The notes beneath the pieces were generated by a model. That model saw only the letters and a program-made list of their open reading frames with translations, was not told where the DNA came from and did not search any database. The position numbers were made by a program, and so were the translations under genes. Below are positions 6,558 through 15,455 of a stretch of 64,000 nucleotides of DNA, in pieces; position 1 is the stretch's first letter, and every line of letters starts with the position of its first letter. Source of the stretch: Boseongicola sp. H5 (GTDB taxonomy: Bacteria; Pseudomonadota; Alphaproteobacteria; Rhodobacterales; Rhodobacteraceae); NCBI GenBank assembly GCA_020622165.1, contig JACNMN010000008.1, positions 1-64,000 on the forward strand, given 5' to 3'.

Positions 6558-8890
6558 GGGTCGGGCTCTCCGTTCTTGTTGGTTTCGGCGCGCAGGGTTT
6601 CGGGATTGCGGAGCCAGACATCGCGCTGCGCGAAGGGAATCTCGATGCCTTCTTCGGTGAAGCGGGCCGCAATCGCATGGTTCAGGTCGCTTTTCACGCT
6701 GAGCAGGAAATTCACGTCGCGCAGGATCGCCCGGATCTCGAAATCGAGGCTGTCCGCCCCGAACCCATGAAAAAAGATCGAGGGCGGCGGGTTCAGAAGC
6801 ACCATCGGATGGGCCTCCGCCACCTCGCGCAGGACCGCTTCGACCTTTCTGGTATCGGTGCCATAGGCCACACCCACCGGTACGATCGCCCGCCCGGTAT
6901 TGTTGTGGTGGGTCATATTGATCACCACGCCCGAGATCAGGTCGGCATTCGGCACGATGACGTCGGAGCGGTCGAAGGTTTCGATCCGGGTCGAGCGGAC
7001 CGAGATGTCGCGCACATAGCCCATCATCCCGTTCACCTCGATCCAGTCGCCCTCCTTGATCGGCCGTTCAATCAGCAGGATGATGCCGGAGACGAAATTC
7101 GACACCACGGTCTGCAGGCCGAAACCGATCCCGACCGAGAGCGCACCGGCGACAAGCGCGATGGAGCTGAGATCGATCCCCGCTGCCGTGATCGCGATGA
7201 TCGCGGCCAGAAAGATGCCCACATAGCCGGTGCCCGACAGGATCGCCATGCGCCCGCCCGCATCCAGCCGCGTCTTGGGCAGGACCGAGCTTTTCAGCGT
7301 CGCCTGCAGCATGCGGGTCGCGGTATAGCCCGCCGCGAAAACCAGCGCGAAAACAAGGAAATTGCGCGGGCTGATGGTAACGCCGCCAATCGCGAACCCC
7401 TCGATCAGGTTGCGCCACAGATCCAGCAGTTGCGCCGCGCGCACGCCCCAGATCATCGCGAAAAGCGGCAGGGACAACAGCGCCAGGACAAAGCCGATCA
7501 GCGTGGGCGTCAGCGCCTCGTCCAGCCCTTCGTGGCGGCCCGTCACCGTTCCGTAGAGATTGACCACCAGCCGCTGCAGGATCCGCACCAGCGCAATCAG
7601 GGCGAGGCTCATCGCGGCAGGCAGCAGGAAGCTGATCCCGGCAGTGGAATAGCCGATGGCCGCAAGGCTCGGCCCGATCACGCCAAGCGCCATGGCGGCC
7701 CAGCCCAGCACCCGAATGACCTGCGCATTGACGCTGAGATCGGCGCCCTCCCGGGTTTCCTGCCGCACATGGCTGATCAGCAGGCGGCCGATACGCAGCA
7801 GCAGCAATCCCAGCATGACCAGGATCGGAAAGAAGAGGATCAGGGTTTCGCCGTCGCTGAACCCGCCATTTTCGGAAATGTCGTCGATCGCAGTGCCCAG
7901 ACCGATCGTGACCCCGATCGCGATGACCGTCCAACGGCCCTGCCGCCGTTCCCCTTCGCTCAATGTCAGCGGGCGGACGGCCGTTTCGCGAGCCGGAAAC
8001 ACCTGACGCCCCAACCAGACTGCAACCATCACGAAGACCGCGAATGGCGTGATCAGATCGACAAGGACCTGCGCCCGGATCCCGGTGAAATCCGTGGCGA
8101 TGATGGCGGCCGCAATCGCCCCCACCCCGATCACCGGCATCAGGCATTGCAGAAGCGACAGGAAGAACAGCACAAGCCGCGCCCCGGGCGAGGTTTCCTC
8201 CCGCCGGATGAAGGGCATCATCAGGCGCCCGACCCATCGCCAGCCGCGGGCCAGCAGAACGAGCGCGATTATCAGGTAAATGGTGATGACCGGGGCGTTT
8301 TCCCGCAACTCCGCCTGTCGCAGGTCGGAGGTCGCCAGACGGTCGACCTCGAACGCCGTATCGACCAGCCAGTCGGCCAATGCGCCGATGGCGCCCGGCC
8401 AGTTGGCCGGGTTCAGGGGCGACGGCCCAAGCGACAGCAATTCGCCGGCCAGACGCTCGGCAATCAGCGCGTCGATCTCGCTGATCAGCCCCTGGGCACG
8501 CCGAAGCTCGGCTTCGGCACGGCGTATGGGCGCCTCCGCCTCCGCCAGTCTCGTGTTCAGTTCGGCCCGTTGCTCGGCGATGTCGGTCGGTTCGGTCTCG
8601 CCCTCGGGCGGCGGCGGGCCAAGCGCATCAATCTGGGCCCGGATACTCTCGATGCGCGGCGCATTCACGCGTTCCGCCTGCTGGAATTCGGTTCGCCACG
8701 CCACCAGTCTGGCGCGCAGGGTTTCCAGCGCCGCATCCGACGCGCGCTCCCCGTCGATCACCCATTCCGCGCGATCGGCCAGCTCGTCCCATTCCTGATA
8801 GTCGGGCAGGTCCTGCGCCTGTCCGGGCAGGGCCAGCGCCAGCAGCAGCAAGCCCGCGGCGAGCAGGTGCCAGAAACGGCGCGCGATCAT
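6554..8890 (-). CDS. MscS/MscK-type mechanosensitive channel with DUF3772 domain
   Basis: 778 residues. A cleavable signal (LLAAGLLLLALALPGQAQ), then a periplasmic coiled-coil-rich domain to about residue 190 (DUF3772 type), about ten membrane segments, and a C-terminal MscS module. In that module the pore-lining TM3 region contains ALSVGIGFGLQTVVSNFVSG, followed by the beta domain with EGDWIEVNGMMGYVRDISVRSTRI. Such channels open under membrane tension to release solutes on osmotic downshock. It overlaps cysK by four bases upstream and alaX by four bases downstream, so the genes are probably translationally coupled. Confidence 0.9.
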   Translation of the reverse strand: MIARRFWHLLAAGLLLLALALPGQAQDLPDYQEWDELADRAEWVIDGERASDAALETLRARLVAWRTEFQQAERVNAPRIESIRAQIDALGPPPPEGETEPTDIAEQRAELNTRLAEAEAPIRRAEAELRRAQGLISEIDALIAERLAGELLSLGPSPLNPANWPGAIGALADWLVDTAFEVDRLATSDLRQAELRENAPVITIYLIIALVLLARGWRWVGRLMMPFIRREETSPGARLVLFFLSLLQCLMPVIGVGAIAAAIIATDFTGIRAQVLVDLITPFAVFVMVAVWLGRQVFPARETAVRPLTLSEGERRQGRWTVIAIGVTIGLGTAIDDISENGGFSDGETLILFFPILVMLGLLLLRIGRLLISHVRQETREGADLSVNAQVIRVLGWAAMALGVIGPSLAAIGYSTAGISFLLPAAMSLALIALVRILQRLVVNLYGTVTGRHEGLDEALTPTLIGFVLALLSLPLFAMIWGVRAAQLLDLWRNLIEGFAIGGVTISPRNFLVFALVFAAGYTATRMLQATLKSSVLPKTRLDAGGRMAILSGTGYVGIFLAAIIAITAAGIDLSSIALVAGALSVGIGFGLQTVVSNFVSGIILLIERPIKEGDWIEVNGMMGYVRDISVRSTRIETFDRSDVIVPNADLISGVVINMTHHNNTGRAIVPVGVAYGTDTRKVEAVLREVAEAHPMVLLNPPPSIFFHGFGADSLDFEIRAILRDVNFLLSVKSDLNHAIAARFTEEGIEIPFAQRDVWLRNPETLRAETNKNGEPDP

Positions 8891-9915
8891 TCAAAGACAC
8901 TCGGCAGCTCCGCCCCCGCCCCCTCCAGCCACGTCGGAACGGGCAGGCCCTTCTCCCGCAGAAAGGCGGGGTTGAAGAGCTTCGACTGATAGCGCGTGCC
9001 ATAATCGCAGAGGATCGTCACGATGGTGTGGCCGGGCCCCATGGCGCGGGCCATCCGCACCGCGCCCGCCATGTTGATGCCCGAGGATCCGCCAAGGCAA
9101 AGCCCCTCGCGGGCCAGCACGTCGAACACGATCGGCAGGGCCTCGGTATCGGGGATCTTGAAGGAATGGTCAGGGCGGAACCCCTTGAGGTTCGCGGTTT
9201 CGCGCCCCTGCCCGATGCCCTCGGTGATCGACCCGCCGTCGGCCTTGAACTCGCCGGTCGTATAGAAACTGTGGATGGCCGACCCCTCGGGATCGGCCAG
9301 CCCGATGGAAACGCCCTTGGGTTGCAGCGCCATGCCCACACCGGCCAGCGTGCCGCCGGTGCCCACTGCGCATATGAACCCGTCCACCTTGCCCCCGGTC
9401 TGGGTCCAGATCTCGGGGCCGGTCATCTCGATATGCGCCTGACGATTGGCGATATTGTCGAACTGGTTGGCCCAGATCGCCCCATTGGGCTCCGTCTTGG
9501 CCAGTTCCGCCGCCAACCGCTCCGAATAGCGCACGTAATTGTTGGGGTTCTTGTAGGGGGCCGCCGGCACCTGCACCAGATCCGCCCCCGCCAGCCGCAG
9601 CATGTCCTTCTTTTCCTGGCTCTGCGTCTCGGGGATGACGATCACGGTCTTGAACCCCATCGACGCGCCGACCAGCGCCAGCCCGATGCCGGTGTTGCCC
9701 GCCGTGCCCTCCACGATGGTGCCGCCGGGCTTCAGATCACCCCGCGCGATCGCATCGCGGATGATGTAAAGCGCGGCGCGATCCTTGACCGACTGGCCCG
9801 GATTCATGAACTCCGCCTTGCCCAGGATTTCGCATCCGGTCGCCTCGCTCAGGGCGCGAAGACGGATCAGGGGCGTATTGCCGATGGTCTCGGCCAGATC
9901 CTTGTAGACATTCAT
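8887..9915 (-). CDS. cysK: Cysteine synthase A (O-acetylserine sulfhydrylase)
   Basis: 342 residues from ATG 9915, which gives the family N-terminus MNVYKDLAETIGNTPLIRL and has GGGAG about 10 bases upstream; a TTG 33 bases earlier is unlikely. PLP-dependent enzyme that makes cysteine from O-acetylserine and sulfide. The PLP lysine is K44 in PGQSVKDR and the phosphate loop is GTAGNTG (about 70-76). It follows trgB by 60 bases. In Rhodobacter sphaeroides trgA, trgB and cysK form a neighbouring tellurite-resistance locus, and the same order here supports that reading. Confidence 0.95.
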   Translation of the reverse strand: MNVYKDLAETIGNTPLIRLRALSEATGCEILGKAEFMNPGQSVKDRAALYIIRDAIARGDLKPGGTIVEGTAGNTGIGLALVGASMGFKTVIVIPETQSQEKKDMLRLAGADLVQVPAAPYKNPNNYVRYSERLAAELAKTEPNGAIWANQFDNIANRQAHIEMTGPEIWTQTGGKVDGFICAVGTGGTLAGVGMALQPKGVSIGLADPEGSAIHSFYTTGEFKADGGSITEGIGQGRETANLKGFRPDHSFKIPDTEALPIVFDVLAREGLCLGGSSGINMAGAVRMARAMGPGHTIVTILCDYGTRYQSKLFNPAFLREKGLPVPTWLEGAGAELPSVFE

Positions 9916-9975
9916 CCGCGCGCGCTCCCGACCGTTGGAATTGTCCACAAGGGATAGGCGCGCGGGGCGGCAAAC

Positions 9976-11124
9976 TCAAGCGGTCAAAGACCCGCCGCGC
10001 AGCGTTTCGCGGTGCCGTGCAAGCCATTGGACGGAGATGATCAGCGGCGCCACCGCCAGTTCTCCGCTCGTCAGCATCCCCAGTGCGGCATCGAGGTTGA
10101 CAAGATGGGACCGGATATCCTCCCCCTCCACGTCCAGCCCGCCGATGGCCGGCAGATCATCGGGCAGATCGGCGATCCCGACATAGGAGATAAGAACCTG
10201 CGCAACGCCGCCCGGCGACGGGTAATAGCGCCCGACCGGGTGCAGTGCACCGATCTGCACGCCCGCTTCCTCCAGCGCCTCGCGGCGGGCGGTCATTTCC
10301 TCGCTTTCGCCCGCGTCGATGATGCCGGCCACGGGTTCCAGCAGCCAGGGCGCGGGATCGCCATGCGCATAGGCCCCCAGACGCACCTGTTCGATCAGAA
10401 GAACCCGGTCGCGCAGCGGATCGTAGGGCAGAACCGTCACCGCATCCGCCGCCCGGAACACCGCGCGCGACACCGGCGCGGAGAGGCCGCCGCCAAACAG
10501 GCGGTGCCGGGCGCTGTATTCCTCGATGGCGAAGAACCTGGTATAGGGTCTGTCCACCCGGTCCAGCGCGATATCGGCACGGGTGAACCCTGCCCCGACA
10601 GTCTGCGGCCGGGTCCACGCCCCGGTGCGCAACCGGGATTGCGCGCGGGCGCGGATCATCCCGAAACGGGCGGCGATACTCTCCGGCGCCTCGGTTCCGT
10701 AAAGCCCCATGACCTCGGCGGCGGCCTCCAGCGTCAAGAGGCCCCAATCACGCACCCAGTCCCCGAGAGACCATGGCGCGCCCGCGGTCCAGGCCGTGGC
10801 GTCAGGCAGATAGACTTCCGCCGCCACCCGTTCGCCGCCGTCGGTTTCCACCTCCACCCGCACAAGGCTGTAGGCGAACGCACCCTCGTAATGATCCAGA
10901 CGCGCCCGATCCTCCGGGGTGATCCCGGTTGCCAGAACGCCCGTGGCGGTCGCTCCGGCACGGCTCTCGATCACCGGAAAGCTCTCGCCGTCGGCCCAGC
11001 TGACCAGATGGTCGGCAAGCGTGGCGTCCACCAGATCGGGCATGCGGCCCAGAACCAGCCCCAGAAGCGGCGCATATCGCAGCGTGCCGTAGAAAAACAG
11101 CGCATCCATGGGCGGGTTTGTCAC
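9976..11124 (-). CDS. trgB: TrgB: gamma-glutamylcyclotransferase-like domain fused to NUDIX hydrolase
   Basis: 382 residues, two domains. The N-terminal part (ALFFYGTLRY, residues about 7-16) is an AIG2/GGCT-like fold. The C-terminal part (about 190-375) is an ADP-ribose-pyrophosphatase-type NUDIX domain whose box reads GIIDAGESEEMTARREALEEAGV, with REALEEAG giving the metal-binding glutamates. It probably hydrolyses a nucleoside diphosphate sugar; a true cyclotransferase activity of the first domain is unproven. The GTG start overlaps the trgA stop; the internal ATG at 11109 is an alternative. Genes of this layout beside trgA and cysK are named trgB in Rhodobacter. Confidence 0.87.
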   Translation of the reverse strand: MTNPPMDALFFYGTLRYAPLLGLVLGRMPDLVDATLADHLVSWADGESFPVIESRAGATATGVLATGITPEDRARLDHYEGAFAYSLVRVEVETDGGERVAAEVYLPDATAWTAGAPWSLGDWVRDWGLLTLEAAAEVMGLYGTEAPESIAARFGMIRARAQSRLRTGAWTRPQTVGAGFTRADIALDRVDRPYTRFFAIEEYSARHRLFGGGLSAPVSRAVFRAADAVTVLPYDPLRDRVLLIEQVRLGAYAHGDPAPWLLEPVAGIIDAGESEEMTARREALEEAGVQIGALHPVGRYYPSPGGVAQVLISYVGIADLPDDLPAIGGLDVEGEDIRSHLVNLDAALGMLTSGELAVAPLIISVQWLARHRETLRGGSLTA

Positions 11125-11561
11125 CTCCAGGTGCGCGCGGCCATCTCGGTCAACACGCCCGCGATCAGCCCGCCCGCGGCCAGCGCGATCAGAACCGGCG
11201 CAGTCTGCATTTGCCAGAAATACTCCAGAAACAGCTCCAGCGCCGCGGTCACCGCCTCGCCCGGCTGGTCATAGCGCAAACTGGCCGATCGCCGGAACAT
11301 CTCCCGCAGCGCGTAGAACGCGAGACCGAAAAAGGCGATCTGGACGGATGTGCGGAACCCGTTGCCCAGCGCCGCGGAAAACCCCGCGCCCGCGCGCCCG
11401 CCCATCACGTACCACCCCTGCCACAGGCCGATGATCGCGATCGAGGCGGGGAAATACGTGGCAAGCTGGCCTTCGGGGAAGGTGTCGGTCACCAGATAGC
11501 CGGCGACATACCCCACCCCGGCAAACAAGATGGCGCCGACAAGTTTGGCAGCCGTCAGCAT
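11121..11561 (-). CDS. trgA: TrgA family inner-membrane protein
   Basis: 146 residues with four hydrophobic segments: about 5-25, 38-55 (FPASIAIIGLWQGWYVMGGR), 68-90 and 120-140. This matches TrgA of Rhodobacter sphaeroides, a membrane protein whose gene with trgB increases tellurite resistance; the molecular action is not known. It starts one base after the cfa stop codon and overlaps trgB, so cfa, trgA and trgB are almost certainly co-transcribed. Confidence 0.88.
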   Translation of the reverse strand: MLTAAKLVGAILFAGVGYVAGYLVTDTFPEGQLATYFPASIAIIGLWQGWYVMGGRAGAGFSAALGNGFRTSVQIAFFGLAFYALREMFRRSASLRYDQPGEAVTAALELFLEYFWQMQTAPVLIALAAGGLIAGVLTEMAARTWR

Positions 11562-11562
11562 C

Positions 11563-12774
11563 TCAGCGTGGCCGGGTCACGGTAATCTGCGTGACATCGC
11601 AATTGCCGAAATGGAAGGACGCCGCGCAGGAGGTGAGGTAGAAATTCCACATCCGGCGGAACCTGTCATCAAAACCCAAGGCTGCGACCTCCTCCCAACG
11701 TCCGTTGAAGGTGTCATACCATCTGCGCAGCGTCTGGGAATAGCTTTCGCCAAATTCGATCGCGCCTGTGACTTCAAGGCCCGCCTTGGCGACCTCGGCC
11801 CTCAGCACGCTTGGCGAGGGCAGCATGCCGCCCGGAAAGATGTATTTCTGGATGAAATCGACGCCGCGCCTGTAGATCTCCCACCGCCGGTCCTGAACGG
11901 TGATGATCTGAAGCGTGGCATGCTTTCCGGGTTTCAGCCTGTCCCGCAGACTCCTGAAGTAGACGGGCCAGTATTTCTCGCCCACCGCCTCGAACATCTC
12001 GATGGAGGCGATACCGTCATAGGTGCCGCGCTCATCGCGATAATCCTGCATCTTGATCTCGACCCGGTCGCTCAGCCCGAGGCGTTCCATGCGGGCCACG
12101 GCATAATCATGCTGTTCCTGCGAGATGGTCAGACCAGTCACTTTCAGGCCGCGCTCCCGGGCGGCGTATTCGGCAAATCCGCCCCAGCCACAGCCGATCT
12201 CCAGCACATGGTCGCCGGGCTGCGCGCCCATTTCGTCCACCATCGAGGCATACTTCTGGATCTGCGCGGTTTCCAGCGACTCCTGCCCGGTGACGAACAG
12301 CGCCGAGGAATAGGTCATCGTGTCGTCCAGCCAGAGCCCGTAGAACTCGTTGCCCAGATCGTAGTGATGGGCGATATTCTTTTTCGCCTGCCGCTTGCTG
12401 TTCGACTGCATCCAGAACCTCAGCCGCTCATAGGCGCGGATCAGTTTCATGCCCAGAAACCCGTCATAGATCTCGTCGTTCTCGGCATGGACCAGATCCA
12501 TGAAGGCCTGAAGGTCCGGCGTCGACCACCAGCGGTCGAGATAGGCCTCGCAGAACCCCAGATCGCCTTCGCGGATCAGTCGGGCGAAGATGTCGGGATT
12601 GTGGATATGCAGCTCGGCCACCGGGCCCGGCGCGCGCCCCTCGGCGCGGAACACCCGGCCATCGGGCAGGTGCATGTCCAATCGGCCGTTGGCCATGTCC
12701 CGGGCCTGATCGAAGACCGCGCCGAAATAGCGCGGCAGTTCGGTTTCTCCCTTGGTACTTGTTTTTATTGTCAT
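11563..12774 (-). CDS. cfa: Cyclopropane-fatty-acyl-phospholipid synthase
   Basis: 403 residues from ATG 12774 (GGGGAAA just upstream); the upstream in-frame extension lacks family similarity. Transfers a methylene group from S-adenosylmethionine to unsaturated acyl chains of membrane phospholipids. The SAM-binding motif VLEIGCGWGGF lies at 190-200, preceded by IAHHYDLGNEFY (about 134-145), the bicarbonate/active-site segment of the family. It heads the run cfa-trgA-trgB-cysK and follows phrB by 87 bases; membrane modification, photolyase and oxyanion resistance suggest a stress-related grouping (inference). Confidence 0.94.
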   Translation of the reverse strand: MTIKTSTKGETELPRYFGAVFDQARDMANGRLDMHLPDGRVFRAEGRAPGPVAELHIHNPDIFARLIREGDLGFCEAYLDRWWSTPDLQAFMDLVHAENDEIYDGFLGMKLIRAYERLRFWMQSNSKRQAKKNIAHHYDLGNEFYGLWLDDTMTYSSALFVTGQESLETAQIQKYASMVDEMGAQPGDHVLEIGCGWGGFAEYAARERGLKVTGLTISQEQHDYAVARMERLGLSDRVEIKMQDYRDERGTYDGIASIEMFEAVGEKYWPVYFRSLRDRLKPGKHATLQIITVQDRRWEIYRRGVDFIQKYIFPGGMLPSPSVLRAEVAKAGLEVTGAIEFGESYSQTLRRWYDTFNGRWEEVAALGFDDRFRRMWNFYLTSCAASFHFGNCDVTQITVTRPR

Positions 12775-12861
12775 TGTTTCCCCGTTTTTACTTGGGTCAT
12801 CTTGCGCGAAACCGTCGGGCGGCCTCAAGCGAAATAGACCGGCGCCCCCGACGCTGCAGTG

Positions 12862-14283
12862 TCAGAAATCGCGATTTTCATAAGCCTCCAGCGCCCGCGC
12901 CCGCCCCTCCGACAGCCCCACCACCGGTGTCTCCGGATAGGCGTCGTCGGGCGCCATATGCCAGTTTTCCGGGATCGCTTCGAAATAGGACAATGCCTCC
13001 TCCCCCGGCGCATCGGAGAGCTCGGCCACCCATTTGCGGCGATATTCCTGCTCCGTGTCGAACTTCTCGGCCTGGGTCTCGGGGTTGAAGATGCGGAAAT
13101 AGGGGGCCGCGTCGGGCCCCGATCCGGCGACCCATTGCCAGCCCATCGCGTTGGAAGCCGGATCCCAGTCCACAAGGCACTCCTCGAACCACGCCTGACC
13201 GACGCGCCAATGGGTCATCAGATGCTTGGTGAGATAGGAGGCCACAAGCATCCGCGCCCGGTTGTGCATCCGGCCCGTCACATACATCTCGCGCATCGCC
13301 GCATCGACCACCGGCAGCCCGGTACGCCCGCGCTTCCAGTCGCGCACCTCTTTCAGGCGCTCATCCTCGTTCCACGGGAAGCTGTCCCAGCCCTCGCGCC
13401 AGTTGTCGCGGGTGATATGCGGCGTGTGGTAGACCAGATGATAGGCGAAATCGCGCCAGATCAGTTCCTTGACGAAATGCTCGGCGCCCTTGGCGCCGGT
13501 CTCCGCCTCCCGCCACCCGGCGTGCCAGCAGGTCCGGGCGCTGATCTCGCCATAGCTCAGCGGCTCGCTCAGGCCGGAGGTGGCGTTCACGTCCAGAAAA
13601 TCACGTTTGGCCTTGTACTCCGCGATCCGCTCCTGCGTGAACATGTCCAGCCGGTCCCGGGCCGCGTCCTCCCCAAGCAACAGGTGCGGGCGCACTACAT
13701 CCGCGCCGCGCCGCATCGCGGCCCCCATCTGCCAGTCGTCAAGGCTGTCCGTCGCGGGCCATGTCCCGGGCGCGGGGATCTTGCCGGGCGCGGCCAGCGG
13801 TTCGGGCACCTTTACTCCACGCACCGCCCGCCAGAAGGGCGAATAGACCTTGTAGAAGCCGCCCGCCCCGGTCTCGACCCGCCAGGGTTCGAACACGACA
13901 TGCCCGCCATGGCTGACGGCGTCCAGCCCGTCATCCTTCAGCGCGGATTTCACCGCCTCGTCCCGCCGCCGGGCGTCCGGATCGTAAAGCCTGTTCCAGT
14001 GAACCGCCTGCGCACCCGTCTCGTCCACCAGCGCGCGCAGCACCTCCAGCGCCGCGCCACGGCGCAGGGTCAGACGGCTGCCCGCCTCTTTCAGGGTTTC
14101 CGCGAACCGCTCCACCGCAAGACCCAGCCGCCATTTCGGGGCCCCGCCGTGACCCTCCACCACCTCGTCGAGAATGAAGACCGGGATCACCGGGTGCCCG
14201 CCTTCACAGGCGGCCCGCAAGGCGGCATTGTCCGCAAGGCGGAAATCCCGGCGCATCCAATAGATAACAGGTGTCTTGCTCAT
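12862..14283 (-). CDS. phrB: Deoxyribodipyrimidine photolyase (cryptochrome/photolyase family)
   Basis: 473 residues from ATG 14283 (MSKTPVIYWMRRDFRL). The N-terminal photolyase domain holds the antenna cofactor; the C-terminal FAD domain shows FVKELIWRDFAYHLVYH, GLPVVDAAMREMYVTGRMHNRARM and the tryptophan-rich DWDPASNAMGWQWVAGSG. These are class I photolyase features, including the W residues of the electron-transfer chain. It repairs UV-induced pyrimidine dimers with blue light. It precedes cfa on the same strand. No clear stress-sigma-factor promoter was recognised upstream. Confidence 0.94.
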   Translation of the reverse strand: MSKTPVIYWMRRDFRLADNAALRAACEGGHPVIPVFILDEVVEGHGGAPKWRLGLAVERFAETLKEAGSRLTLRRGAALEVLRALVDETGAQAVHWNRLYDPDARRRDEAVKSALKDDGLDAVSHGGHVVFEPWRVETGAGGFYKVYSPFWRAVRGVKVPEPLAAPGKIPAPGTWPATDSLDDWQMGAAMRRGADVVRPHLLLGEDAARDRLDMFTQERIAEYKAKRDFLDVNATSGLSEPLSYGEISARTCWHAGWREAETGAKGAEHFVKELIWRDFAYHLVYHTPHITRDNWREGWDSFPWNEDERLKEVRDWKRGRTGLPVVDAAMREMYVTGRMHNRARMLVASYLTKHLMTHWRVGQAWFEECLVDWDPASNAMGWQWVAGSGPDAAPYFRIFNPETQAEKFDTEQEYRRKWVAELSDAPGEEALSYFEAIPENWHMAPDDAYPETPVVGLSEGRARALEAYENRDF

Positions 14284-14455
14284 CGTGCTGCCTGCTGTCT
14301 TGTTTTGGCCCAAGCTAGCGCGCCAGAGCCAAGGTCAAGCGCTCGCCCGTCTTCCGATGGGAAAACAACGTCGCGGGCAGCGCCGAGCTTGCCTTGCCAC
14401 GCCGGGGCGCGGCACGGTGAAAGCCCCCTTGCCATCCGCGCCGATTGTCCCGGTC

Positions 14456-15445
14456 TCAGGCCGTTACATCCACCACGACGCGGCCACGGACCCCGCCTTT
14501 CAGGATCGCCGCGCCAAGCTCGGGCAGATCGGCCAGACCCGCGGGATGGATCATCGCCTCCAGCTTTTCCATCGGCAGGTCGCGGGCGATCCGCCCCCAG
14601 GCCCGGACCCGGTTGTCATAGGGCTGCATCACGCTGTCGATCCCCAGAAGGTTGACGCCCCGAAGCAGAAACGGAATGACGGTCGCGGGCAAACCCGCCC
14701 CGCCCGCCAGCCCCACCGCGGCGATCGAACCGCCATAGGCCATCTGGCCCAGAACGCGGGCCAGCATGGCGCCGCCCACCGCATCGACGCAGCCCGCCCA
14801 GGTTTCGGCCTCCAGCGGGCGCTTGACGGTCTCGTTGATCTCCTCGCGGGCGACGATCCGCGCGGCACCGAGGGATTTCAGATAAGCCTCCTGTTCGGGC
14901 CGCCCGGTCACCCCGGCAACCCGATATCCCAGATTGCCCAGAATCGCCGTCGCGACCGAACCGACACCGCCCGCCGCACCGGTCACCAGAACCTCGCCCC
15001 TGTCCGGCGTCAGCCCGTGATCTTCCAGCGCCATCACCGCCAGCATCGCGGTAAAACCCGCCGTGCCCACCGCCATGGCGGACCGGGTGGTCAGGCCCTC
15101 GGGCAGCGGCACCAGCCAGTCGGCCTTGACGCGCGCCTTTTCGGCATAGCCGCCCCAATGCACCTCCCCCACGCGCCAGCCGGTCAGGACAACCTTGTCG
15201 CCGGGCGCATAGCGGGGGTCGTCCGATGTCTCCACCGTGCCCGCGAAATCGATGCCCGGCACATGCGGATAGGTCCGCACCAGCCCCCCGCCCGGCCCGA
15301 TGCACAGCCCGTCCTTGTAGTTCAGGGTGGAGTACTCCACCGCGACCGTCACCTCGCCATCCGGCAGCCGCGCCTCATCGATCTCCTGCACCTCGGCGCT
15401 GGTCTTGCCGGTGTCTTCGTTCTTTTCCACGATCAGGGCGCGCAT
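14456..15445 (-). CDS. acuI: Acrylyl-CoA reductase AcuI (MDR superfamily)
   Basis: 329 residues. Medium-chain reductase of the YhdH/AcuI type with NADPH-binding TGAAGGVGS at 155-163 and the N-terminal STLNYKDGL block (39-47). AcuI converts acrylyl-CoA to propionyl-CoA, detoxifying acrylate made from DMSP. Its position 10 bases downstream of dmdA is the arrangement known from marine roseobacters and fixes the role better than sequence alone. The ATG has AGGAGAG seven bases upstream. It is the last gene of the block that starts with the DUF2182 gene. Confidence 0.93.
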   Translation of the reverse strand: MRALIVEKNEDTGKTSAEVQEIDEARLPDGEVTVAVEYSTLNYKDGLCIGPGGGLVRTYPHVPGIDFAGTVETSDDPRYAPGDKVVLTGWRVGEVHWGGYAEKARVKADWLVPLPEGLTTRSAMAVGTAGFTAMLAVMALEDHGLTPDRGEVLVTGAAGGVGSVATAILGNLGYRVAGVTGRPEQEAYLKSLGAARIVAREEINETVKRPLEAETWAGCVDAVGGAMLARVLGQMAYGGSIAAVGLAGGAGLPATVIPFLLRGVNLLGIDSVMQPYDNRVRAWGRIARDLPMEKLEAMIHPAGLADLPELGAAILKGGVRGRVVVDVTA

Positions 15446-15455
15446 GGCGTCTCTC

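Noticed and set aside
5367-6770. 467-codon plus-strand frame overlapping tRNA-Ser and alaX
   Set aside because: It runs through the tRNA and the antisense of alaX.
6677-8989. 770-codon plus-strand frame opposite the mscS-like gene
   Set aside because: Composition-driven antisense frame; no family features, His/Gln/Arg/Asp-rich, and the minus strand encodes a clear channel.
14071-14455. Stress sigma-factor promoter upstream of phrB
   Set aside because: No convincing -35/-10 of the RpoE-ChrR type was found in the bases before the phrB start.
12859-14655. 598-codon plus-strand frame opposite phrB
   Set aside because: Antisense of photolyase with no domain; typical of GC-rich DNA.
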